Both the position numbers and the translations under genes were made by a program. From NCBI GenBank assembly GCA_037447655.1, contig JBBHKE010002466.1, forward strand, positions 283,215 through 309,608: a stretch of 26,394 nucleotides of DNA, written 5' to 3'. Every line of letters begins with the position of its first letter. Positions within the stretch are counted from its first letter, which is position 1. The stretch comes from Zygnema cylindricum (Eukaryota > Streptophyta > Zygnematophyceae > Zygnematales > Zygnemataceae). Positions 1 through 8,500 of the stretch are shown in pieces. The notes beneath the pieces are model-generated. The model worked only from the letters and a program-made list of their open reading frames with translations. It did no database searches and had not been told where the DNA came from.

Positions 1-540
1 ATCCAAATTACCATTACCAAACAATTAGAATGTATGATTATTTCCAAAATTTTCAAATTATTAAATAGCGTACACCACGGTAATTATTTTTATACGCTAA
101 AAAAACTTACACGCTAATAACGATTGGCGGTGTCTGCCGTAATCATTATTAAATGCTCTACTTAATTGATTCCCCTAAATTGACCCCAAAACACGGAATA
201 TAATTAATACGTATTTAAGTAAGTGGACCATAATATACGTCCGCCACTAGATTAGTCAATGTTAATTTTTTTCTGTCATTTAAATGCGATTGGCGGTGTA
301 CCGTATCTTTCGCTTCTCTTCCTTCGCGTTCTCTCCAAGTAGTCAAAAACACGATGCAAATCTTCGTTTTTAGTGCGTTCCCGTCAATGTTTCGTTTCGT
401 TTTTAGTGCGGTGCAATTCAGTATTCGTTTTTCTAGTGCGGTGCAGCTCGTCAGTCCGTCCATACAGACTCGCCACGTGCGCTCCCGAGTAAACGTGGCC
501 ATGTTTTGTACTTTCGATCGTTTTCTTTTGACAGTCGCAC
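1..540. other. gene-free AT-rich DNA
   Basis: No gene is supported here. Around 364-450 the phrase TTTTTAGTGCG recurs three times at roughly 30-bp spacing (near 366, 400 and, with two extra bases, 428), and the last two are followed by GTGCA. A related stretch with AGCGCGGTGCAATTTGTCG lies near 21727, so this is probably part of a dispersed repeat. Two GATTGGCGGTGT motifs (near 122 and 288) resemble the ends of the TA-flanked inverted-repeat elements described further on, but no clean matching partner was found. Confidence 0.5.
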
Positions 541-554
541 ATTGTACCGCTTCT

Positions 555-1160
555 AGGGGGGTCTTCTTCCATTAGAGGAAAGGTGGGGCTGCTTATTGGA
601 CGCCGTACGATATCGTACAGATCATACAATTATTTTTTATGTCAGATGAAACCATGTGCTTTTTAATTAAGTCGCCCCCCTTTTCTTTTTTTTTTGTTTA
701 CCAGATGGCTGTCAAGATGTTCCCATGTTTTAGGCGTAAGCATCGACCGTTGGATGTTTCACTTTTTGAGATTCGCGAAGCAATCGCGCAAATCATCCCG
801 TGTGAAGAAACTCTCCTCCGAAACTCTCCTCGAGGAGGAGAGTTGCTTCACACTGGTCGTTAACCATTGGTACACGTGAAGAAGAAAGAAAGATATCCAC
901 CACGAACAGACGATCACAGGCCTGCACGTAGTACAGGCCACGTGCCTGTTGCCACGTTGGATGCAAGTCAACCGAAAGAATCCTCGCACGCTCCGTCTAA
1001 CATCCACCGACCTTCAAAGTTTGTCGGGTCTTTTTGCCGTTCCATTTCAAAAATTTGATTTCCAATTTCAGAATTAAAATCTGGCCGCAAACTTTTCGTA
1101 CTAATCATTAACTACCTCCGGTGGTGCAGATATTTCGTTTAGATTTTCAGTTTGAAGTAT
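555..1160 (+). repeat. hairpin-bearing dispersed repeat, copy H1
   Basis: The segment aligns along its length with 3362-3930: shared blocks include the CCATTAGA start, the GTCAGATGAAAC-like block, GCGAAGCAATCGCGCA (775-790), the ATTGGTACA block, and the CTGGCCGCAAAC and ATTAACTACCTCCGG blocks. At 800-853 lies a hairpin: GTGTGAAG (800-807) pairs with 846-853, one mismatch follows, then AACTCTCCTC (809-818) pairs with 835-844. The inner arm is itself duplicated (822-831), so two registers are possible. No transposase or other coding region is seen, so this is a non-autonomous repeat of unknown class. Confidence 0.75.
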
Positions 1161-1183
1161 AGTTTTTCATTACTAGTAAATCA

Positions 1184-1310
1184 CGCCTGTTACACGGGCA
1201 TGGACTGTGTCCTATTTTTCATGCCCGCTACACGAACTTGGACAGTGATCCGTTTATCATGCCCGTTTTTCATGCCTGTTGCACTTGGGACCGTGTCCAT
1301 GTTTATCAAA
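1184..1310 (+). repeat. degenerate ~38-bp tandem repeat
   Basis: Three diverged units begin with a phrase like ATGCCYGTTRCAC, carry a TGGAC-GTG block and end in TTTATC or TTTTTC; a short partial unit (ATGCCCGTTTTTC) sits between the second and third. The last unit runs directly into the first diverged copy of the 117-bp satellite at about 1294. Noncoding. Confidence 0.5.
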
Positions 1311-1392
1311 ACGTCAAAGTACTATTGTACTGTTTTAAACTTCCGCACAGACTTTTGTAGACGCGACCCAAAACAAAACGATTGACAATAGT

Positions 1393-1905
1393 ACACCGCG
1401 AATCATTATTAGTGTCAAAGTTTAAATAGTGTTGAAGAAAACTTACCGTAATTGATGTTAATTAAGAATTTGTTTTTTTTTTTTAAAAGGTGTATTCTAA
1501 TTTCGGCATTATGCTAATTTGGGAACATCAGAAATGGAGTATTCGCCGTAAGATTATATACATTAATACATGTATCCGTTCAACATATCTGAAATCGTAC
1601 GCCGTCGTGAAATTTAAATATCCGTACATGTCAGAATAATCCAGTTTTTTTAGCGCACGTTCTTATGCGTGCGCGTCTGATTTAATTCACTTTTTGTAAA
1701 ATTTTCACTTGAAAAGGTAATTTTATGTACTGTCTGACATCGAACGTACACCACACTTATTTTACTTTCGTTCTTTACGCTATTTTGTACTGTACCTTAA
1801 TTAACGTCAAGGAAAAATTAAAATCATGTATCATATTTGAGGAAAAAAATCAAAATTTTAAGAACCCAAATTAGTGACTTTGACACTAATAACGATTCGC
1901 GGTGT
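1393..1905. mobile_element. TA-flanked inverted-repeat element (MITE-like), 513 bp
   Basis: The ends are 29-bp inverted repeats (1393-1421 and 1877-1905) with a single mismatch; they start ACACCGCGAATC. Read as TA plus CACCGCG, each end is flanked by a TA dinucleotide (1392-1393 and 1905-1906), the target duplication expected for Tc1/mariner-type elements. There is no transposase reading frame inside, so it would be non-autonomous. It appears to interrupt the satellite: a 56-bp satellite-like segment occurs immediately left (1331-1386) and right (1908-1963) with about four mismatches. The superfamily is inferred from the TA flanks only. Confidence 0.65.
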
Positions 1906-2390
1906 ATTGTTTTAAACTTCCGTAAGGACTTTTGTAGAGGCGACCCAAAACAAAACGATTGACGCAAACCAGTTGACAAAACCGAGCAGCCAAGATCGAA
2001 TGGGGACAGTGTCTTGTTTATCATGTCGCATGGACCACGTCCTGTTTTCAAAACGTCCAAGTACTTTTTGTACTATTCAAGGCGTCCGTACGTACATTTG
2101 TAGACGCGGCCCAAAACTACACAACGATTGACTGATATTTGCGATTTGCCCCGCGTCTTGTTTATCAAAACGTCCAAGTACTTTTTGTACTATTCAAGAC
2201 GTCCGTATGTACATTTGTAGACGCTACCCAAAACTACACAACGATTGACTAAAATTTGTGATTTGTCCCGCGTCCTGTTTATCAAAACGTCCAAGTACTT
2301 TTTGTACTATTCAAGGCGTCCGTACGTACAATTGTAGACGAGACCCAAAACTACACAACGATTGACTAAAATTTGCGATTTGCGGGACAG
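1906..2390 (+). repeat. 117-bp satellite, three close units plus one diverged
   Basis: Units start near 2041, 2157 and 2274, a period of 116-117 bp. Each holds AAAACGTCCAAGTAC, then TTTTTGTACTATTCAAG, GTCCGTA, a TTGTAGACG block, CCCAAAACTACACAACG and ATTTG(C/T)GATTTG. A more diverged unit fills 1906-2040 and another lies at about 1294-1390, separated by the inverted-repeat element. Each unit has three or four GTAC tetramers. Noncoding. Confidence 0.85.
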
Positions 2391-2549
2391 AGTTACCCGT
2401 TTGCTGAGGTCGGCCGAGGGACACGCTGTTTAGGGGTGCAGACGAACAAAAAGTGGGCCTATTTTAAGGTCTCCAAAGCGACGACCAATGGTTCTATAAT
2501 TTTATGTAGATGTAGATGTAGATAATAATATGAAAACTAACCTACGGGC

Positions 2550-2836
2550 GTCAATCATAATTAAGAAATGATGAATATTGGCACGACATAATGGAACGCC
2601 CTGCCAGTAAACCCTACAAATAGACGTCTCCGCATGTTTACTGGGATCACCTAATGGAATAGAGGCATTAGTGTTGATGCTTTTTTCGCCCACTTAAAAC
2701 ATCTTTTCTGCGTACACACCTGTCCGATTTCCGATTGGAGACCGCCAATCCGAGGGTGAGGATCTTGGCTTTCAATCGTAACTGTCGAATCGATAATCGA
2801 ACACATGTGTAAGAAAAAAAGCATCAACACTAATAG
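2550..2836 (+). repeat. dispersed repeat with CCAGTAAAC hairpin and decayed inverted-repeat element
   Basis: The stretch from about 2550 to 2660 is homologous to about 3970-4085. It contains the inverted repeat CCAGTAAAC (2604-2612) / GTTTACTGG (2636-2644). Directly after it, ATTAGTGTTGATGCTTTTTTC (starting near 2666) is repeated in inverted form at about 2812-2834. That arm resembles the subterminal part of the element at 2944-3162, so a decayed or nested member of the TA-flanked family is likely. No coding region. Confidence 0.6.
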
Positions 2837-2943
2837 TGGTACACTATTTACTAAATAAGTCACTTAACATCATTCACCAAACATAAGTAAAATATACATG
2901 AAGTGCTAAACATGATATTAGAGTCCACACGTTCAGGTTCAGT

Positions 2944-3162
2944 ACACCGTGAATCTTTATTAGTGTTAATGTCTTTTTCGTCTCTTTAAACAGCTTTTCT
3001 TCCTACACGCATGTCGTTTTTTATATCTGACGGTTGCGATTGAAAGGTAAGGTTCCCAACTTCCGATTGACGGTCTTAAATTGAAAATTTGACAATACTG
3101 TACGGAGAAAATATGTTTTAAGTGGCGAAAAAATTATTTACACTAATAGCGATACACGGTGT
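2944..3162. mobile_element. TA-flanked inverted-repeat element (MITE-like), 219 bp
   Basis: A second, shorter member of the family seen at 1393-1905. The arms at 2944-2970 and 3136-3162 are about 27 bp, begin ACACCGTG and share the ATTAGTGT block with the first element, with a few mismatches. TA flanks the element on both sides (2943-2944 and 3162-3163). No transposase. The interior differs from the first element, so only the ends are shared. Confidence 0.6.
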
Positions 3163-3361
3163 ATTGGACTTCATCATGTTTCACAGTGGCCACTTGGCTG
3201 TATTTAAGTGGATTGTTGTTTTGACTTTTTTTAGCTTTGCGTATGCCATGTGGTACTGCCAAAAGCAAATTTTGTCGGACCAAACCGTTTTGCCTAACCA
3301 AACCATGTTGTACGGTTCACTGCGTACCGAAGTTAGCTATAACGAATTTCCGTGCACACTT

Positions 3362-3930
3362 AGGGTAGCATTCCATTAGACGAAAAGTGGAGTTCGTTAC
3401 TGGACTTCGTACGTTTGTGATCAATGCTGTACAGTTTTGTACCATTTTTTTTTTTTTTTGTCAGACGAAACATCGTTACTGGAAAGCTGTCGGGAAGCTC
3501 CAATGATGTAGGCGCAATTATTGACCGTTGGATGTTTCACTTGTTGAGATCCGCGAAGCAATCGCGCACATCATCCAGTGGGCCCCAACTCTCCTCGGCG
3601 AAGAGAGTATGGGCCCACTGGATGATTACGATTGGTACATGTGAAAAAGCAAAAAAATATCTACTTTGAACAAGCGATCACAGGCGTGCACGTCGTAAAG
3701 GCTATGTGCCGCCTGCCACGCTGGATGCAGGTCAGCCGAAAATATCCTCGCACGCTCCGTCTGACATCCACCGACATTCAAAGATTGCCGCTTCTTTTTG
3801 CCATTCCGTTTCGAAATTTTAACTTCCATTTTCAAAATCAAAATCTGGCCGCAAACAAACTTGACGTACGAATCATTAACTACCTCCGGTCGTACATATA
3901 TTTCGTTTTGACTTTCCGTTTTTAGACTTT
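3362..3930 (+). repeat. hairpin-bearing dispersed repeat, copy H2
   Basis: Partner of H1 at 555-1160, in the same orientation. GCGAAGCAATCGCGCA is at 3553-3568, identical to H1. The hairpin that follows is different: ATCATCCAGTGGGCCC (3570-3585) pairs perfectly with 3611-3626 over 16 bp; after two mismatches ACTCTC (3588-3593) pairs with GAGAGT (3603-3608). The flanks then resume alignment with H1 at the ATTGGTACA block. Noncoding; class unknown. Confidence 0.75.
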
Positions 3931-3964
3931 TTTAGGATTTTTTGAATCTCGACTCTAGCCTATG

Positions 3965-4190
3965 TGGCGCCAATCATAATTGAGGAAGGTTCGTTACTGG
4001 CCCGACAAAATGGAGCGGACTTCCAGTAAACGCTGTCAGTAGACATGTCCGTACATTTACTGGGACCGCCTAATGGAATGTTACCCTTATTTGATTTTCT
4101 TGTGGGGACGGCGGACCACCAATGGAAAGGTGAGAATCTATTTTTCGATCGCAACCGTCAGATTAAGAACCAGCATGTGTGCACAAAGAA
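3965..4190 (+). repeat. second copy of CCAGTAAA-hairpin repeat
   Basis: Homologous to about 2550-2800, with shared blocks CAATCATAATT, GGCCCGACAAAATGGA-like, CCTAATGGAAT, and a GACGGCGGACCACCAATG-like block. The hairpin arms are CCAGTAAA (4023-4030) and TTTACTGG (4056-4063), one base pair shorter than in the other copy. This copy lacks the extra inverted-repeat arms found at 2666 and 2812. Confidence 0.6.
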
Positions 4191-5225
4191 ACATTTTAAA
4201 GGCTAAAATAAGTAACAGCGCAAATAGTAACATAAACAGTTTACTGTACCAATCTGGAATTAGGGTTCAACCAGTTGCAGAACTTCTAACAGATTTAGCT
4301 GCAACCAATCGCAGATCCGTTGAAAAGAAACAAATAGACGTTACGGAAACCCTAACGACGCAGGCTCTAAACTGAACTGAAACTCCAACAGCAAACCTCT
4401 TTTCCTGTTTTTCACTTTTTTCCTGTCTTTTTCTGCCACCTCCTCCTATCTTCCTCCTTTTCATATCTTTAAGGTCCTGAGTTCTGGGCCAATCATTTTT
4501 CCTGTTTTCAGTTATTCATTTTTCAAAGAAAACAAAATCCTGGAAACCTTTAATCATTTTGGTAACCCTAAAATACTCTTGAGGTGAACTAGGAAATAGC
4601 CAAAGCCACAAAAAAAACCTAAACTTTTGTTTTCTTTTCTGAAATAAATGCAGTCACGATTTAGATGAAAATGCATTCACTTTCTTTCTAAATTCTTTTT
4701 TCCTTTTTCTTTTGTCTATTTCTTTTCCTTTTTTTTTTTGTAAATTTAGCTATGAAAAACCCTATTTTCTAAAATATCCTATATGAAGCATCTCCTGTAG
4801 GAATGTTTCTGGAATCCTCTATTTCGTCCTTTTCCACTGTTAAGAGAAAATGAAAAATAGGCAGTTTCCTTTTCAAGATGACTGCATTTTTTTTGTCTAT
4901 TGTTTCAAACTTTTCGCAGTCAATGTTTTTTAGTGTTTAGGTCAAAACATTTTCTGGAATTAGTGTTTTCTTTGTGTTTTTTGTTTATTTTGTTTTTCTG
5001 TTTTTTTTTTTCCCACAAGAAAGTCAATTTAACATTCAATCTTCAAAAGTGAAATTACTTTCTTGAAAAACCTCAAATTCACCCTCCTGGAGAAAAAAAA
5101 AGGGAAGTTGTAAAAGGTTACCCTAATTATAAATTTTAATTTTGGGAAAAACCGAAGCACAATTCTGAACGAATACTCCACAAGACAGTTAAAACAAAAA
5201 ATGAGAAACAGAGAAAATAAAAAAA
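4191..5225 (+). other. T-rich upstream region of the SWIB gene
   Basis: No gene is supported. The region is T- and pyrimidine-rich. A telo-box AAACCCTAA lies at 4347-4355 and a weaker ACCCTAAAA near 4564. In plants such boxes are common in promoters of growth and translation genes, but 1.2 kb upstream of the start codon is far for a promoter role, so function here is a guess. Confidence 0.4.
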
Positions 5226-5233
5226 TATATAAA
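5226..5233 (+). promoter_or_regulatory. candidate TATA box of the SWIB gene
   Basis: TATATAAA lies about 285 bp upstream of the start codon at 5518. A start about 30 bp downstream would give a leader of roughly 260 nt with no ATG before the one chosen. A second AT-rich option, TTATAAAT, is near 5259. Position is the only support. Confidence 0.4.
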
Positions 5234-5408
5234 CATAAACATAAAACCTTTTGCACTATTATAAATTTGTCCCCTTAAATTTTGACGTCTGTTCCGCCTT
5301 CTTTTCCATTCTCTTTTTTCCTCTCCCCTTTTTTTTCCAGCTTTCTTGGCTGGTTTTTTCATTTATTTCGCTGGTTTCTTCTCCTCTTTTTGGAAATTCC
5401 CGTTCTTC

Positions 5409-5481
5409 TTTCTCTCTCTCTCTCTCTCTCTCTCTTGCTCTCTCTCTTTCTCGCTCTCTCCCTAGCTCTCTCTCCCTCTTT
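5409..5481 (+). repeat. CT microsatellite in the 5' leader
   Basis: An almost pure CT run with occasional interruptions (GCTCTCT, TCGCTCT) ends about 35 bp before the start codon. Such CT runs are common in plant 5' leaders near transcription starts. Confidence 0.85.
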
Positions 5482-5517
5482 CCTGTTCTTTTACCATTTT
5501 TTCTTTGGGGGAAGACA

Positions 5518-8500
5518 ATGGTGTCCGATGAGGAACTCCGGAAACGACTTTTGTCGATTTTGAAAAAAGCGGATTTAAATGTAATCACGGAAAGAATAAT
5601 TAGAAAACAACTGGAAGAGGAATTTAAATGCAGTCTCACCGAAAGGAAAGAATTTCTGCGAGAAGAAGTCGGAAATTTTTTAAGACAGAGACAGAAAGAG
5701 AGAGTCAAGGAGGAGGGAGAAGGATACGGAGAGGTTGAGGAGGGAGGAGAGGAAGGGTCAGGGGTGGGAGAAGGAGAGAAGGAGGAGGAGGAGGAGGAGG
5801 AGGAGGAAGAGGAGGCGGAATTGACACGGAAAAGAGGTCCTGCAAGGAAAAGGAAATTGGGGAAAACTAAAGAGGAGTAAGAAAAACTCTCTCCCCCAGA
5901 AATCATCTCTCCTTCTCTCTGTTTCACGCCCCCGCCCTTCCCCCTCTCCCTTTCCCTCTCCCTCTCCTCCCCCCACCTCACTCCCACTCTCTCTCCCACC
6001 CCACTCCCTCTCCCTCTCCCTCTCCCTCTCCCTCCCCCTCCCCCCCCCCCCTCCCCCTCCCCCTCCCCCCCCCCCCCCTCCCCTTCCCCTCTCCTTCTCT
6101 CTCCCCCTTCCCTCTCCTACTCTCTCTCCCTCCTCCTCCCCCATATATTGATACTGTCTGTTTTTTTCTGAATATTCTCCTCTCTTTCTCCTCTCCCACG
6201 TCTCGCTGTTCTCTTTCCCTTTCTGTCCTTTTTCTGTCCTCTCTGTTATGTTTCTTTCCCTTTCTCTCCTGCACTCCCTCCGTCTCTCTCCCCTCCCTCT
6301 CGTATTATCTTCCCTGGCGCTCTCTCCCTTTCCTCCTCTCCCTTCCTCTTCCTCCTCTAGTCCTCTCTATCCGCCATTCTCTCCCTCTCACGCATTCACC
6401 TTTAGGTTTTTTTCTAATACCAACATTAGAAAAATAAATTATATAATAAAATAAAAACTGCTTTGGGACAAGAAACCATCAATTGTCAACGATTGAAATC
6501 CTAGTTGTAAAATTTTCAACGGAAAACCCAATCATTCAAAAAAACTGTTGTATAATTCATGACTAACTCTGAACAAGTGTCATGTTTTAAACCGTAAACG
6601 ATAAAAAATACAAATGTAAATGTGAAAAGGGACACACATAAAAACAGGAAAAGAAAAATAAAAAAGAGAGAAAAAGGGGATTTACAGGAACACCAAAAGG
6701 AACCAAAACTCAAATTTATATGTTACCAAATGTCACAAAACATTGAATTAAAATGTTATAACTGAGATAAAAGTAACAAAATCAGAAAAACTGAAATGGA
6801 AAAACAGAAAAGGGAGTAAAAGATAAACAGAATTAACTGAAACGGAAAACTGAAAAAGGAATGAACAAAAAACATATTTAAAAACGGAATACCTGAAAAT
6901 GGGGTAGACGAAAAAACTGAAAAACTGTAAAAACTGTTACCGGTTTAACTGAATAACTGGAAAGAGAGTGAACGTTGAACGGAAAAACTGACACATAGAT
7001 TCCGTTGAAATCCAGAAAACCCGAGAAAAAAAAAAGGGCGGGAGGGTCGGGAGGACTCAACAAAGTCTGTTGCCTTTCGGAAAAATTGGCGAAACTTTTG
7101 GGGGTCGGTGAAATGCCGAGAACGCAGGTGAGAAATAGTTTAGGGGAGGAGGGAGAGAGTAAGAGAGAGTTTTTTGGGGGGGATTTTGGGATTTTTGGGA
7201 ACTTGGGCTTTGGGAATTCAAAAAAAATTGGAGATTTGGTAAATATTTGGGGGAGGGGTGAGGGGAGGGATGGGGAATGGGGGGATGGGGAGAGGTGTTA
7301 TAGTGGGAGATGAATGCGAGAGAGCTTTTTTTGGGGGGAGGGGAAGGGGAAGTGGAAGGGGAAGCGGAAGGAGTAGGGGAAGGGGGATTATAGTTGGAAA
7401 AGAAAGAGATTTTTTGGGCGGGTGGTGTGAGCTAGAGAATTAGGGTTTTGTTGGTTTTGGAGATAAATGGAGGGGGAAGGGTGAGAGAGAAGGATGTGGA
7501 TTGGTTCTGGAAAAGGAGTAAAGAAGTGGGGAGAGTAGATGTGGGAAAGGAAGGCAGGGTTTGGTGGGAAAGTGGAAAAGGGGAAGGGGGGAGAGAGGGA
7601 GAGGGAGGGCGACATGAAAGAGAATTTGCAAAGTGGTGTTCTTTTGATATAAACTGAGAGATGAGAGAGAGAGGCTAGATCTATGTTGCCTTTTTTGTCA
7701 TTGTTTGGTCTCTCTTCCTCTCCTTCCCCCCCACATTTTTTCTCCACCTTTCTCTCCCTCTCGCCTTTTCCTCCCACACTTCCATGGGGTCCACACTCTT
7801 TCATGTTTCAATCAGATATTTGATAAAATAAAAGAATGAAACAAAATTTAGAGTGGTTATTGATAACAACGGTTCACATTAGTTTGTTTTTGGGAAAAAA
7901 ATGTGACGCTAATGGGATTTAGATGTCTTTTCCCTACTAAAATTAACAATAGGAAACTTTTCCTTGTTTTTGTTCTCTCCCTCCTTTCTTTCTCCAGATT
8001 GTAGGGTTTCATAAACCCTAAAAAGCCCTGAAAACCTCATGAAACTATCATCCCTAAAAAACCTCAGTAAACCCTGTAAGCCTAAGAAACAATTTTTTTT
8101 TCAAAGAAAAGGTATATTCAAATACCGATTCATTGCATACATTCATTTATTGTTTTTTCTTTTTTTCTTTTTCTCTTTTTTCTTCTTTTCGCTTTTATTT
8201 TCTTAAGTGTTGCACTTTAGTCACGGAAGGAATGTTAGATCCCCGTTAAACCAAAATGTTCTGGAGGAAACATTTGCTTTCTTTCCGTGATATTATCTCC
8301 TTTTAGGATCATCAATTTCCCTCTCTGCTTGCTCTCTCTCTCCTCTCGCTCTCTCTCCATCTCCCTTTCCCCCTCTCTCTCCCGCTCCTTCTCTGTATAT
8401 TAATCCAAATAATCAAGATTCTGTAAGCATCCAAAAACTTCCCCTCCGTCTCTCATTCCTTTTTCTTCCTCTTAATTCCCTTCCCTGTCCTCTTTCCTTC

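Noticed and set aside
1906-2390. A CRISPR-like array
   Set aside because: Units of 117 bp are similar along their whole length without unique spacers, in a eukaryotic context.
3122-3379. 85-codon frame with membrane-like residues
   Set aside because: It starts with GTG, overlaps the end of an inverted-repeat element and the start of a dispersed repeat, and has no recognisable family.
4073-4375. 100-codon frame ending near the telo-box as a coding exon
   Set aside because: It does not start with a supported ATG context, begins in repeat DNA, shows no domain, and no matching splice partners were found.
5259-6274. Long minus-strand reading frames (98-246 codons) over the SWIB leader, exon 1 and intron 1
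   Set aside because: They are translations of CT/GA low-complexity DNA and of the antisense of a well-supported exon. They are made of Arg-Glu, Gly or Ser runs with no domain.
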